Under the pieces are notes generated by a model. It was not told where the DNA came from. It saw only the letters and a program-made list of their open reading frames with translations, and searched no databases. DNA of 64,000 nt from Bin87 sp964347975 (GTDB taxonomy: Bacteria > Chloroflexota > Dehalococcoidia > Lucifugimonadales > UBA3495), in assembly GCA_964347975.1 (NCBI GenBank), contig CAYGAY010000011.1, forward strand, positions 1 through 64,000. The letters run 5' to 3'. Position numbers and translations under genes: made by a program. Shown one piece after another: positions 8,235 to 17,551 of this stretch (positions are counted from its first letter, which is position 1; each line of letters starts with the position of its first letter).

Positions 8235-9404
8235 ATGAAATTGCACGAGTACCAGGCCAAGGAAATCTTTGCCCGCTACGGCATCCCAGTCCCGAATAGC
8301 AAACTGGCTAAGTCATCTGGAGAAGCCGCGGCCGCCGCAACGCTCTTCAGGGGACGCGCCGCCGTGAAGGCCCAGGTACATGCCGGAGGTCGTGGCCTGG
8401 CCGGCGGCGTGAAGGTGGTTGACTCAGTGGATGAGGCGCGAAGTTTCGCCGGCGCATTGCTGGGTTCTCGGCTGGTGACAAACCAGACCGACGCCGGCGG
8501 CGTGCCGGTTGACAGCGTGTTGGTGGAAGAACTGGCCGACATCGCCGCCGAGATGTATGTCGCGATCACCATCGATCGCAACCACCGCGCCCCCATGTTG
8601 ATCGGCAGCGGGGCCGGCGGAACGTCCATTGAGCAAGTTGCCGCCACCAATCCGGATGCCATCATCACCGAAGCGGTGGAACCGGGCCTCGGACTGATGC
8701 CCTTTCAGTGCCGGCGCGTGGCCGCCCGGTTGGGTCTGAGCGGCGCCGCGGCGCGACAGGGGGCGGCTATATTCGCCGCGTTGTACCGCATTTTTACCGA
8801 AAACGATTGCACCCTGGTCGAGGTTAACCCGCTGGTCGTCACGGGCGACGGCGACGTGATGGCGCTGGACGCAAAGGTGGAAGTCGAAGACGACGCCCTG
8901 TATCGACACCCTGATCTGCAACAACTGCGTGACCGCAGCCAGGAAGATGCCCTGGAAGCGGAGGCTGCGGACGGCGATATCGCCTATGTAAGTCTGGACG
9001 GCAGCGTGGGCTGCCTGGTCAACGGGGCGGGACTGGCCATGGCCACCCTGGACGTAGCCAGCGCCGCCGGGGCTGCCCCGGCAAACTTCCTGGATGTTGG
9101 AGGCGGCGCATCGGAAGAAAAGGTGGCCGCCGCCATGGGGATCATCCTGTCCGACCCCAAGGTTGACCGGGTGCTGGTCAACATTTTCGGCGGCATCCTG
9201 CGCTGCGACGTGGCGGCCCGGGGCATTGTCATGGCCTACCAGGAGCGGCAGGCCACTCAGCCCCTGGTGGTCCGGATGCTGGGCACCAACCTGGAGGAAG
9301 GAAATGAGATCCTGGCCCAGTCCGGTTTGGATGTCACCTTTACCGACACCTTGACCGAAGCGGCGGCGGCCCTGTCGTCCCGGGCCGGGGCAGCGGTTCC
9401 TTAA
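8235..9404 (+). CDS. sucC: succinyl-CoA synthetase, beta subunit
   Basis: 389 aa, the usual length. It starts MKLHEYQAKEIFARYGIPVP, the canonical N-terminus, so the ATG at 8235 is correct although the frame is open further upstream. The ATP-grasp region has GSGAGGTSIEQ and VEVNPLVV (metal ligands); the C-terminal domain has DVGGGA and NIFGGILRCD. It pairs with sucD four bases downstream and makes the TCA-cycle enzyme that interconverts succinyl-CoA and succinate with nucleotide phosphorylation. Confidence 0.96.
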   Translation: MKLHEYQAKEIFARYGIPVPNSKLAKSSGEAAAAATLFRGRAAVKAQVHAGGRGLAGGVKVVDSVDEARSFAGALLGSRLVTNQTDAGGVPVDSVLVEELADIAAEMYVAITIDRNHRAPMLIGSGAGGTSIEQVAATNPDAIITEAVEPGLGLMPFQCRRVAARLGLSGAAARQGAAIFAALYRIFTENDCTLVEVNPLVVTGDGDVMALDAKVEVEDDALYRHPDLQQLRDRSQEDALEAEAADGDIAYVSLDGSVGCLVNGAGLAMATLDVASAAGAAPANFLDVGGGASEEKVAAAMGIILSDPKVDRVLVNIFGGILRCDVAARGIVMAYQERQATQPLVVRMLGTNLEEGNEILAQSGLDVTFTDTLTEAAAALSSRAGAAVP

Positions 9405-9408
9405 CGTC

Positions 9409-10305
9409 ATGGGTATTCTGGTCAACGAACAGTCCCGTATTCTGGTGCAGGGCATTACCGGAAGAGAAGGGAGTTTCCACGCCCGGTCCTGCATGGAATA
9501 CGGGACGCAGTTGGTTGCTGGTGTGACCCCGGGCAGAGGCGGCCAGCAATTTGATGGCACAGCGCCAGTTTTTGACTCGGTGGGCGAGGCGGTAGATGCC
9601 ACCGACGCCAACGTTTCCCTCATCTTCGTTCCGCCGGCCTTTGCGGCCGACGCCATCGCGGAGTCGGTGGATGCCGGCGTGCCGCTGATAACCTGCATCA
9701 CAGAAGGCATACCGGTGCGCGACATGGTGGGGCTGTATCGCTACGTGCAGGCGCATTCCGTTCGTCTGATTGGCCCCAACTGCCCGGGCATGATCAACCC
9801 CGGAGCGCGCTGCAAGGTGGGAATCATGCCCGGCAACATACACATGCCGGGACGGGTCGGCGTAGTTTCTCGCAGCGGTACGCTGACCTATGAAGCCGTG
9901 GGGCAGTTGACGAACTTGGGGATCGGTCAATCGTCTTGCGTTGGCATCGGTGGCGACCCCATTATTGGCAGCAACTTCGTCGATATACTGCGGCTGTACG
10001 ACGAAGACCCGAACACCGACATGGTGGTGTTCATCGGGGAAATCGGCGGCACGATGGAACAGGAAGCTGCTGAGTACATCGGGTCCTCGGAATTCACCAA
10101 GCCCGTTTGCGCGCTGGTCGTCGGCGCCACCGCCCCGTCGGGCAAACGCATGGGCCATGCCGGGGCGATAATCACGGGAGAATCCGCAACAGCCGCGTCC
10201 AAAACCCTGGCCCTGGAACGCGCGGGAGCCGCCATAATCCCAACCCCGGCCGATATCGGAACAACCGCGCGGGACGTACTCGCGGCAGCGGGGCTGGCCG
10301 GCTGA
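9409..10305 (+). CDS. sucD: succinyl-CoA synthetase, alpha subunit
   Basis: 298 aa. CoA-binding Rossmann domain (VQGITGREGSFH, IGPNCPGMINP) and ligase domain with GIGGDP and GHAGAI, which carries the phosphorylated histidine. It begins four bases after sucC stops, so the two are translationally coupled. Length and motifs are typical. Confidence 0.96.
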   Translation: MGILVNEQSRILVQGITGREGSFHARSCMEYGTQLVAGVTPGRGGQQFDGTAPVFDSVGEAVDATDANVSLIFVPPAFAADAIAESVDAGVPLITCITEGIPVRDMVGLYRYVQAHSVRLIGPNCPGMINPGARCKVGIMPGNIHMPGRVGVVSRSGTLTYEAVGQLTNLGIGQSSCVGIGGDPIIGSNFVDILRLYDEDPNTDMVVFIGEIGGTMEQEAAEYIGSSEFTKPVCALVVGATAPSGKRMGHAGAIITGESATAASKTLALERAGAAIIPTPADIGTTARDVLAAAGLAG

Positions 10306-10327
10306 TTTGCGCCGACGCCGGTGCGGG

Positions 10328-10350
10328 TAGCGTTCTAAAACGGAACGCTA
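10328..10350 (+). terminator. hairpin after sucCD
   Basis: TAGCGTTC (10328-10335) pairs with GAACGCTA (10343-10350) over 8 bp, 22 bp after the sucD stop. No U-tract follows, so this is a weak terminator candidate. Confidence 0.35.
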
Positions 10351-10415
10351 TCGCCGGTGCAGCGTAGTTGGGCAGAAACCTGAATTTTGGGTTATAGTTA
10401 TACATAGGCGTCCCG

Positions 10416-10489
10416 GCGGGCGTAGCTTAGTGGTAAAGCCCCAGCCTTCCAAGCTGGCTACGTGGGTTCGATTCCCATCGCCCGCTCCA
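10416..10489 (+). tRNA. tRNA-Gly (anticodon TCC)
   Basis: Complete cloverleaf: acceptor stem GCGGGCG (10416-10422) with CGCCCGC (10479-10485), D-stem GCTT/AAGC, anticodon stem CCAGC/GCTGG with loop CTTCCAA (anticodon 10448-10450), and T-arm GTGGG-TTCGATT-CCCAT. The 3' CCA is encoded (10487-10489). TATAGT about 20 bp upstream could be its -10 box. Confidence 0.95.
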
Positions 10490-10814
10490 GAATTGTGTCC
10501 GCAGATAAGGCCGGCGCCCCAGCCGTCTGTTCCACAGCTCGGCGCAGCGCATGAACGCTGACGGATCTCGGAACCAATCGGCGTAGCCGATGCTCCTCTC
10601 ATGCGCGCTGGCCCCCATGTCCGGCGTCAGATCCTCGTAGGCGGCGAAGCAGCTTGCCCCCTCGGCTCACGCCCGCAAAATTGCGCAAACCTGCACGCCC
10701 GGTTGTGGATTTTCGGCGGGCGCATGCCTATTTTGATGAACGCGATTGCCGCTAACGGATCACTCACCGCGGCAATTACAGCCTATCCTATCGAGAAAGG
10801 GACAGCGACAGACT

Positions 10815-11024
10815 ATGAAACTGATCAGTAGTTGGAGCCACTACCTGGAATTCCAATGCGACGACTGTGGCGCCACCGCACACGTGGACGCGGCGCGAAA
10901 CTTTCCCAGCGCGGTGGCATGCCGCTCCGGCCAGTGTCGAACTTCTCCTCAACAACTCGAAGCGGCCGCGAATGACGCCCGCCTCGTCCAGATGGGAATA
11001 CCGGCCGGCCACCGTGGATGTTGA
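10815..11024 (+). CDS. small cysteine-containing ORF, uncertain
   Basis: 69 codons. It contains QCDDC, then CRSGQC about 22 residues later and a final cysteine, so a small zinc-binding protein is possible. The start has no clear ribosome-binding site and there is no family match I can name. It is the only plausible gene between the tRNA (10489) and 11143; the rest of that stretch shows nothing recognisable. Confidence 0.25.
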   Translation: MKLISSWSHYLEFQCDDCGATAHVDAARNFPSAVACRSGQCRTSPQQLEAAANDARLVQMGIPAGHRGC

Positions 11025-11142
11025 CAACCGTGAGCCGAGTATTCAGGCCAACCGCTGGTCCGGGCTTACCATCCTGCCCTGATCGTCGAACAGCCGCAGA
11101 GGCCAACACCGGCGCGGACGCCGGCGGCCCGGAGCCACGTTA

Positions 11143-11532
11143 TCAATCCAACGACGATAGCAACATCTCCTTCAAATCGGAGAAATCAACCGGCTTGACC
11201 ACAAAGTCTTGCGCGCCACGCTCCCGAGCTTCATTTATGCGTTGGGGATCCCCGTATGCGGACACTACGATGGCCTGAACCTCAGGCCACGACTCGCCCA
11301 AGGCCCCGAGCAGCTCCATGCCATCCATGCCAGGCATGTTAAGGTCGGTCAGAATCAGCTGGATACCAGGGTTTTCGCGCAGCACTTCAAGCGCCTCAAG
11401 CCCCGACTGGGCAAAGAACAACTCGTAGATCCCGGCGCGAACCTCGCGACGCATCCTCTGCTTGAACATTACCTGAACATCCGGCTCATCATCGACCACC
11501 AGCACCCGACGCGCCGAACCGTGTTCTGACAT
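11143..11532 (-). CDS. single-domain response regulator (CheY-like receiver)
   Basis: 129 aa made only of a receiver domain: acidic pair in VLVVDDEPD, phospho-acceptor aspartate in LILTDLNMPGMDG, the conserved serine in IVVSAYG, and lysine in DFVVKPVDF. There is no output domain, so it acts through protein contact or is part of a phosphorelay. The ATG at 11532 is chosen over 11565 because GGAGGAG lies six bases upstream. No histidine kinase is encoded nearby. Confidence 0.9.
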   Translation of the reverse strand: MSEHGSARRVLVVDDEPDVQVMFKQRMRREVRAGIYELFFAQSGLEALEVLRENPGIQLILTDLNMPGMDGMELLGALGESWPEVQAIVVSAYGDPQRINEARERGAQDFVVKPVDFSDLKEMLLSSLD

Positions 11533-11746
11533 TTCCGACTCCTCCACATCACAATTGACCGACACATTGAGGCAACTTACGATCCCGCTTGGTACGGATC
11601 GGCGAGGCCCGGCTCAATCCTACCACAGCGGCCCAGGATTACGACCCGGCTCCCGTTTGCCTGTTTCGACCGGAGTTCGGCTTCGGACCCAAGTCGCTCC
11701 AAGTTCTCCTTGCTTGTTTCAAAGCGAACCGTGCCCGACGACGCCA

Positions 11747-12232
11747 TCAATCCGCGCTGTGCATCGTCGCCAGGACTCGAACGGCGGCCTGCTGAAGGGC
11801 GTCGGCATCCAGGGTGGCCCGCAACTCTCCGTCTTCACCCTGACCGAAACTCTCCTCCACTCGGAACTCGTCGATGAGGGTAGAGAAGGCGGTGAGCCGC
11901 TCCGCATCGCTGGCGTCGTAAAAGGCGGTGAGGCTGCCGTCGGCAATATGACGGTCGATCTCGGCGGTCAGCAACTCTTCCTCCACCACGCGGCGCTGGA
12001 TCATCCCGATATTCTGAAGGTTGCGGCCCAGGTAACAGCCCCCGAACTGCATGACCTCGCACTCACGGCCTTCCAAACCGTCGATTTCGGCAAACCAGTG
12101 GTAGCGCGGCTCCAGTTCGTGCTCGGTAAGATAGTCCCGCACCTGCTGGTCCTCCGGGGCCGGGTCGGCCGGGTCGAATACCAGCTTCACGGTGTGCATC
12201 ATCAATCCGGCGGGTTCAACGGTGATGTACAT
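11747..12232 (-). CDS. hypothetical protein
   Basis: 161 aa, acidic, with no membrane segment or known motif. An AGGAGA ribosome-binding site lies about eight bases before the ATG, and codon composition matches the neighbours, so it is probably real. A beta-strand-rich start (MYITVEPAG...HTVKLVFDP) is followed by helical stretches. I recognise no family. It reads away from the reductase gene at 12328, separated by a dispersed repeat. Confidence 0.6.
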   Translation of the reverse strand: MYITVEPAGLMMHTVKLVFDPADPAPEDQQVRDYLTEHELEPRYHWFAEIDGLEGRECEVMQFGGCYLGRNLQNIGMIQRRVVEEELLTAEIDRHIADGSLTAFYDASDAERLTAFSTLIDEFRVEESFGQGEDGELRATLDADALQQAAVRVLATMHSAD

Positions 12233-12255
12233 TGCACAGTCTCCTGTTAGCGTAT

Positions 12256-12321
12256 GTCATGGCGAGCGCAGCGTGGCAATCTCTTCGGGATCGCCGCTTC
12301 GCTAGCGCTCCTCGCAATGAC
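12256..12321. repeat. MITE-like inverted repeat (GTCAT...ATGAC), copy 1
   Basis: Starts GTCATGGCGAGCGCAGCGTG and ends CTCGCAATGAC, with inverted-repeat ends. It is the first of three copies in the window (also 32722-32825 and 54073-54163). All lie between genes. Similar GTCATTGCGAG elements are widespread in bacterial genomes. Confidence 0.7.
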
Positions 12322-12327
12322 AGCGGA

Positions 12328-13380
12328 TTAGCCTTCGACGGCGCGGACGATGCGGTCCACGTTTTCGGGGCCGGGGGTGATGGTCTTGTTGTCCACCAGG
12401 CGCATGGCCTCGACGATGGCGTCGTGGTAAGGCGTGGGAACGCCGGTTTCAAGCCCTTTGTCGCAGATGAGGCCGTTCATAAAGTCGATTTCCGACTTGC
12501 GGCCCTTGTGCACGTCCTGGGCCATGGAGGCCAGCCAGTTGACCCGGCCGCCGGCCTGGGACAGCCGGCCGTCCAGTTCCTCGAACACGTCGCCCTGGTC
12601 AGCCTCGGCCCAGAATTCCGCCGAGATGCCATTGATGTCCACCACGTTGAGGCCCTGGGCGAGGCCAACCTGAGCACCCTCTTTGGCGAGGTTGATGCGG
12701 ATGCGGCGGATGCGAGCGTCGCCGGCCATTTCCTGGCTGCCCATCTGACTCATGGCCGAGATGGCGTTGCCCATTCCATTCTGGCACAGCTTGGCCCACC
12801 GCTCTCCCGGCAAGTTGTCGGTGGCGTAGGCAGCGTCGATGTTGTCCAGTTTGGCCGCAATGGCCTCGGACCGTGGGGTCACGGCGCCGTTGAACTCACC
12901 GACGCGGAACACGGTGTGGCCGTGATCACGCCCGGGCGCGCCGCCCCGGTTGACGTGGGCCGGCTCCCAGAGGGCGACTTCAATATGGGAAGCAATGCAG
13001 CCCAGCTGCCGGTCCGGACCCACTATGGCGGCAATGGTCGGGTCGTTCCAGCAGTTCTGGATGGACACAAAGGCGCCATCGTCCTTTACGTACCGCTTGA
13101 TGAAGTGGGTGGCCCACTCGGTATCGTAGGACTTGACGGTGATGAAGGCGTAGTCGAAGGGTTCGGTGATGTTCTGGGCGTCAGTGAGGTGCATCGCGTT
13201 GACCGGGACGGTGAAATCACCCTGGCTGCCACTGGCGCGCAGACCCTCGGCCCGCATCTTTTCCACGTGCTCGGGCCACATATCGATAAAGGTGATGTCG
13301 TCCTCCCCGGCCTGGACGAGAAATGCGCCCACGTAGCTGCCCACGGCGCCGGGGCCCATGATAACGATGCGGTCTGCCAT
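12328..13380 (-). CDS. ketopantoate reductase family (PanE/ApbA-like) oxidoreductase
   Basis: 350 aa. N-terminal Rossmann fold with GPGAVGS for NADP(H), then the FDYAFITVKSYDT segment characteristic of the 2-dehydropantoate 2-reductase family, and a helical C-terminal domain with ERWAKLCQNGMGNA. It is longer than typical PanE (about 300 aa), so a substrate other than ketopantoate is quite possible. The ATG at 13380 has a GGAG ribosome-binding site; the open frame extends further upstream but that part looks non-coding. Confidence 0.8.
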   Translation of the reverse strand: MADRIVIMGPGAVGSYVGAFLVQAGEDDITFIDMWPEHVEKMRAEGLRASGSQGDFTVPVNAMHLTDAQNITEPFDYAFITVKSYDTEWATHFIKRYVKDDGAFVSIQNCWNDPTIAAIVGPDRQLGCIASHIEVALWEPAHVNRGGAPGRDHGHTVFRVGEFNGAVTPRSEAIAAKLDNIDAAYATDNLPGERWAKLCQNGMGNAISAMSQMGSQEMAGDARIRRIRINLAKEGAQVGLAQGLNVVDINGISAEFWAEADQGDVFEELDGRLSQAGGRVNWLASMAQDVHKGRKSEIDFMNGLICDKGLETGVPTPYHDAIVEAMRLVDNKTITPGPENVDRIVRAVEG

Positions 13381-13487
13381 GATGTCATCTCCGAGACTAT
13401 TCGTTGGGTAGTTCGACTGCATTTTTACAGTGACCGGCGGATTTTGTCCATTCCGAGGGCGCGGCACTCACAACGGGGCCATTAATA

Positions 13488-13517
13488 TTGAGGAACCAGC
13501 CGGGCGTCGGCTATAAT
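13488..13517 (+). promoter_or_regulatory. sigma-70 type promoter of dnaJ
   Basis: TTGAGG (13488-13493), an 18-nt spacer and a perfect TATAAT (13512-13517). Transcription from here would begin near 13524, which rules out the ATG at 13519 and supports the dnaJ start at 13549. I see no inverted repeat of the HrcA/CIRCE type. Confidence 0.65.
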
Positions 13518-13548
13518 CGTGTTGACTACACCTAATCGCAAGACGATC

Positions 13549-14817
13549 ATGCCCGTTGACTACTATGAGACCCTCGGCGTGGACCGAGGGGCCAATGACG
13601 AGGAAATCCGCCGCGCCTTCCGCCGGAAGGCCATGGAGTTCCACCCCGACCGGAACAAAACTCCCGGCGCCGAGGATAGGTTCAAGGAGATCAACGAAGC
13701 CTATCAGGTTCTCAGCGACCAGGAAAAACGGTCCCGTTACGACCGTTTCGGCCACGCCGGCGTGAACGGCGGCGGTGACCGTCCCTTTGATGGCTTCGAT
13801 CCCTTCGGGGGCTTCGGCGACATTTTCGACACATTCTTCGGCGGCGGCGCCAGGACTGCAAGCCAGCCCCGGACCGGGGACGACATCAGCCACCGGGTTA
13901 CGCTGACCTTTGTTGAGGCAGTCTTTGGTTGCGAACGGGACATCGAGGTGACCCGCGTCGAGCCATGCCGCCAATGTTCCGGCGCGGGCAACGAACCGGG
14001 GACGCCAATCACCACCTGCGCCGTGTGCAACGGCAGCGGCCAGGTTCGCCGCGCCCAGCGCAGCGTGTTCGGGCAGTTCGCCGTAACCAGCCCATGTTCC
14101 AGCTGCAACGGGTCGGGCCGCTCCATTGAAACCCCGTGCGGCAACTGCCGCGCTCGTGGCCTGGAACGCCGCCGCCGCACCAGAACCGTTACCATTCCTG
14201 CCGGCATCGACGACGGTATGCAGGTGCGCGTCACCGGCGAAGGTGATACGGGATTGAACGGCGGCCCGCCCGGCAACCTGTACGTCCAGGTGAGGGTACA
14301 AGATCACCCTCTGTTCGTCAGGGATGACTCTGACCTGCTGCACCGGCTCACCATCAACATGGCGGACGCGGCCCTGGGCGCGAAGAAATCGGTCCCGACG
14401 CTGGATGGCGAGGACGTTGACCTTGACATCCCGGCCGGCACCCAGTCGGGCAGCCAGTTCCGCGTCCGCGGCCGCGGCGTTCCCAGGCTGAGACGAGACG
14501 GTCGTCCGACGGACCGTCGGGGCGATATCCGCGTGCTGGTGGACGTGGAAATACCGGCCAAACTCAATAAATACCAGCGGAAATTGCTGGAAGACCTGTC
14601 CTATTCCTTTGATAACAACGGGAAAGCGCCGCCGGCCGCGCCCAGAAAGCGCCGAACCTCAGGAAGGAAAAAATCCAGCGCCACCCAGGCGCCGGAGGAA
14701 CCGGCGACCGCTCCGGAAAACGATGCTCCCGAATCCCCCTCCGACGAGGCCGGCGACGACAAACAGCGGGGGCTGTTTGACCGCATCAAAGACACCCTCT
14801 CGCCCAAAGACGATTGA
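13549..14817 (+). CDS. dnaJ: chaperone DnaJ, type I
   Basis: 422 aa. J domain at 1-70 with His32-Pro33-Asp34, a Gly/Phe-rich linker, then four CxxCxGxG-type zinc motifs (CRQCSGAG, CAVCNGSG, CSSCNGSG and a degenerate CGNCRARG) and the substrate-binding C-terminal domains. The last 60 residues are a Lys/Ala/Pro/Glu-rich tail not usual for DnaJ. The protein stimulates DnaK ATPase and binds unfolded proteins. No dnaK or grpE is adjacent. prmA follows after 51 bp. Confidence 0.95.
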   Translation: MPVDYYETLGVDRGANDEEIRRAFRRKAMEFHPDRNKTPGAEDRFKEINEAYQVLSDQEKRSRYDRFGHAGVNGGGDRPFDGFDPFGGFGDIFDTFFGGGARTASQPRTGDDISHRVTLTFVEAVFGCERDIEVTRVEPCRQCSGAGNEPGTPITTCAVCNGSGQVRRAQRSVFGQFAVTSPCSSCNGSGRSIETPCGNCRARGLERRRRTRTVTIPAGIDDGMQVRVTGEGDTGLNGGPPGNLYVQVRVQDHPLFVRDDSDLLHRLTINMADAALGAKKSVPTLDGEDVDLDIPAGTQSGSQFRVRGRGVPRLRRDGRPTDRRGDIRVLVDVEIPAKLNKYQRKLLEDLSYSFDNNGKAPPAAPRKRRTSGRKKSSATQAPEEPATAPENDAPESPSDEAGDDKQRGLFDRIKDTLSPKDD

Positions 14818-14868
14818 TCCGAGACCCCTTTGTCACGCTGACCCTCCGCCGGTGGAATCTAGGCTGCG

Positions 14869-15729
14869 ATGTCCTGGCACGAACTCTGCATCACCGTTCC
14901 CTTCGAGTACGTTGAGCCGGTGTCCTATCTGTTCGAGCGTTACGGCTACGGTCTGAGCGTGGAGACCAGGCCGGGCGAACACGCCGTGCTGCGCTCGTAT
15001 CTGCCCAGCCTGTCCCGCCGGCGGCTCGCCCACATCGAGGTTGGCATCAAACTCGCTTCCAGCGTGGCCGAGCTTGGTGAGCTAGAAATCCGGCCGTTGG
15101 ACGACGGCGAGGACTGGCGCAACAACTGGAAACAGCACTTCACCTTGCTGCGAGTGGGGCGCAACCTGGTGATCAAGCCGTCCTGGATCGATTACGAAGA
15201 GCAGGATGGGGACGTGGTGGTGGATCTGGATCCCGGGCTGGCTTTCGGCACCGGATACCACCCGACGACTTATTCGTGCCTGGAGGCGTTGGAGGAGTTG
15301 GTGCGACCGGGCTGCACAGTGCTGGACGTGGGCGCCGGTTCGGGTATTTTGACCATCGCAGCGGCAAAACTGGGGGCCGGGCACATCACGGCGGTGGACA
15401 TCGACGGGCACGCGGTGCGGGCGGCGCGGCGCAATTTCCGGCGCGCCGGCATCACTGGGCGGGTCAACGCCGCAACCGGCAGCGTCCCCGGCGCGGCGAC
15501 GCGGGGGCGCGTTTATGACCTGGCAGTGGCCAATATCAGCGCGCGGGGGATTAGAATAGTAGCCCCGGCCATCCCGGAATTGCTGGCCCATGACGGCGTG
15601 TTCATCGCATCGGGCGTCATCGTGGAACAGCACGACGAGGCGGCTGACGCTATCGCCGGAGCCGGTTTGGCGATTGACGAAATCAGGCAGAAAGAAGACT
15701 GGCTGACGATTTTGAGCCGACAGCATTAG
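14869..15729 (+). CDS. prmA: ribosomal protein L11 methyltransferase (PrmA-like)
   Basis: 286 aa. PrmA layout: an N-terminal alpha/beta substrate-recognition domain, a linker with the signature DPGLAFGTGYHPTT, then a SAM-binding domain with VLDVGAGSGILTIAAAKLGA and the catalytic-region motif VANIS. In the family it trimethylates ribosomal protein L11. The dnaJ-prmA order is common in bacteria, which supports the assignment. Confidence 0.92.
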   Translation: MSWHELCITVPFEYVEPVSYLFERYGYGLSVETRPGEHAVLRSYLPSLSRRRLAHIEVGIKLASSVAELGELEIRPLDDGEDWRNNWKQHFTLLRVGRNLVIKPSWIDYEEQDGDVVVDLDPGLAFGTGYHPTTYSCLEALEELVRPGCTVLDVGAGSGILTIAAAKLGAGHITAVDIDGHAVRAARRNFRRAGITGRVNAATGSVPGAATRGRVYDLAVANISARGIRIVAPAIPELLAHDGVFIASGVIVEQHDEAADAIAGAGLAIDEIRQKEDWLTILSRQH

Positions 15730-15746
15730 ACGTCATCCACCGGACT

Positions 15747-16766
15747 ATGAACACCGTCACGTTGGACCGATTTGAGCTGGTTGGGCCGCTGGGGAGCGGA
15801 GCCGATTACGACGTGCGCGCCGCCGTGGACCGGGAGACCGGGCAGCAGGTGGTGTTGAAACGGCCCACGCCACAGACGGTCAGGCGACGGATGCACGGGC
15901 CGACGGAGGAACGTACCACCCGGGCGCTGGAAGCTTACCAGCGAGCCGGCCAACACTGCTCGGCCGTGTCCCGGGTCATCGGCGTCACCGACGCAGCCGT
16001 CCACGACGATTATTTCGGTGACGACGTGGGCGAACCATACCGGGTACGTGTGGAGGAACGGGCGTCGGGGATCCCGCTGGTGGGTGACCCCATGAGCCGC
16101 ATCCTGCGGGTGCCCATCGGGCTGGGGCAGAACCTCTTCGCACTGCATCCCTTGGCGTTGCCGGAGGGCGTCGGCGACTGGCCGGTGCAGATGCAGTTGC
16201 TGGAAGCCCAGGAAATGTATGCGGCGGCCGGATACGCCCTGCTGGACCTAGGACCGCACAACGTCTTCTATTCTCCCGGAACGGGCCGCGTCGCGCTGGT
16301 TGACGCCAGCGCGCTGGTGGGCCACGGTATCGACCGCGCTCAAGGGAATCGGGGGCCGCAGGACATCCACGATTTCTACGTCGAGATGCTGAAGTTCTAC
16401 GTCGCGCCGCTGCTGCCCCCCACCGACCAGACCGGCTACTACGACCCCTACAACCAGCGGCCCGTCATCAGCCTGGAGCAGGAGTGCGACGATTTGAGCC
16501 GGGCATTTGCGTCGGCCGGCGACGATTTGCGCGAGGCGACGACGTCCTGTCTTGGCAAGGTGCGCCGGCGTGGATACGGGTCGGTGGCGGAGTTTGGGCA
16601 GGACTTGCAGGAATGTCTGGGCCTCATTACCATTCGGAATGATCAAATGGCCGAGCGGGACGCAGCGACCATAGCCTGGCAAGGGGCGTTGCATCGCCTG
16701 ACCGAAAACCACTGGACTCGCTACCTCTTTGACGCGGACGCTGAGCTTGCCGCGTTGTCCGCCTGA
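15747..16766 (+). CDS. atypical protein kinase-fold protein
   Basis: 339 aa. A divergent Ser/Thr kinase: FELVGPLGSGADYDV as glycine loop, Lys38 in VVLKRP, a catalytic loop reduced to LLDLGPHN (Asp167, Asn172, with the usual HRD lost) and VDAS (Asp186) in place of DFG. The activation and substrate lobes are hard to align. It is soluble, with no sensor domain or transmembrane helix. It starts 17 bp after prmA and is followed by a PP2C phosphatase, so the two probably act on the same targets. Activity is plausible because the Lys and both Asp residues are kept. Confidence 0.7.
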   Translation: MNTVTLDRFELVGPLGSGADYDVRAAVDRETGQQVVLKRPTPQTVRRRMHGPTEERTTRALEAYQRAGQHCSAVSRVIGVTDAAVHDDYFGDDVGEPYRVRVEERASGIPLVGDPMSRILRVPIGLGQNLFALHPLALPEGVGDWPVQMQLLEAQEMYAAAGYALLDLGPHNVFYSPGTGRVALVDASALVGHGIDRAQGNRGPQDIHDFYVEMLKFYVAPLLPPTDQTGYYDPYNQRPVISLEQECDDLSRAFASAGDDLREATTSCLGKVRRRGYGSVAEFGQDLQECLGLITIRNDQMAERDAATIAWQGALHRLTENHWTRYLFDADAELAALSA

Positions 16767-16803
16767 CCTTTGACACCCAAACCATTGTGAGGATGCAGCT
16801 ATC

Positions 16804-17484
16804 ATGCTCACCAGTTCGTTGGCGATACTTCACGACAATACCGCTCACGGGGAGGACAGCTACCTGACCCGAGATCTGGGCGATGGCAACTTCCTGGACG
16901 TAGTGCTTGACGGCGTAACCGGCCACGGTGGCGACGAAGCCAGCGGGTCGGTGGCCGACGCGCTGAACCGGGCGGCCATCACCGGCCCGGCGGACATCGT
17001 TGCCGTCCTCGACGAGCTGAATTCCGAGTTTCACCAGGTTGGCGGCGGTCGTTTCCTGCTCACCACCGCCTCGGCCGCCCTGTATCTGAACGGACGGCTG
17101 CACATCCTTTCGGTGGGAGACAGTCCCATATACGTAATCCGCCCGGATGGATTCGAGCAATACAGCGGCCGCATGGGAGGAATCATCCGTCTGGGCGTAT
17201 CCAAAGCGGTGGGCGGCGAGGCCAACCTGACGGTGTTTCAAACCGAGTTGGACCTGACGGCGGCCGACCGTTTAGTATCTTGCACCGACGGCGTGAGCGA
17301 CAACCTGCTGGGCGAAGAGTTGATGGACATTGTGCGGTCGTCGGGCCACGCCGAAACGGCGTCGGAACGGGTAAAGGCCCTGGTTGACGAACATATTGAA
17401 CAAGGGCGGGACATCCGGTTCCGCGGCGGCAGGTTCCGCCACGACGACGAGACAGCCATTTTCCGGTTTTTTGCGGAGGGGTAA
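16804..17484 (+). CDS. PP2C-family Ser/Thr protein phosphatase
   Basis: 226 aa. Metal-binding aspartates are present in VVLDGVTGHGG, LVSCTDGVSDN and RHDDETAIF, and the LHILSVGDSPIYVI strand is typical of the family. It is a single-domain soluble enzyme. It begins 37 bp after the atypical kinase gene, so the pair forms a kinase/phosphatase module, and two small membrane proteins follow. Confidence 0.85.
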   Translation: MLTSSLAILHDNTAHGEDSYLTRDLGDGNFLDVVLDGVTGHGGDEASGSVADALNRAAITGPADIVAVLDELNSEFHQVGGGRFLLTTASAALYLNGRLHILSVGDSPIYVIRPDGFEQYSGRMGGIIRLGVSKAVGGEANLTVFQTELDLTAADRLVSCTDGVSDNLLGEELMDIVRSSGHAETASERVKALVDEHIEQGRDIRFRGGRFRHDDETAIFRFFAEG

Positions 17485-17551
17485 GACGTTCCGGTTTCCA
17501 ATTGGAGGGTCAAATAGGGCGTGGACGACAAAACGGAAGGGAGGTGTCGAG

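Noticed and set aside
8424..9725. 433-codon minus-strand frame over sucCD
   Set aside because: Antisense to two certain genes, no motif and no ribosome-binding site.
12232..13485. 417-codon plus-strand frame over the reductase gene
   Set aside because: Antisense to the clearly recognised ketopantoate-reductase-like gene; composition reflects its codon pattern.
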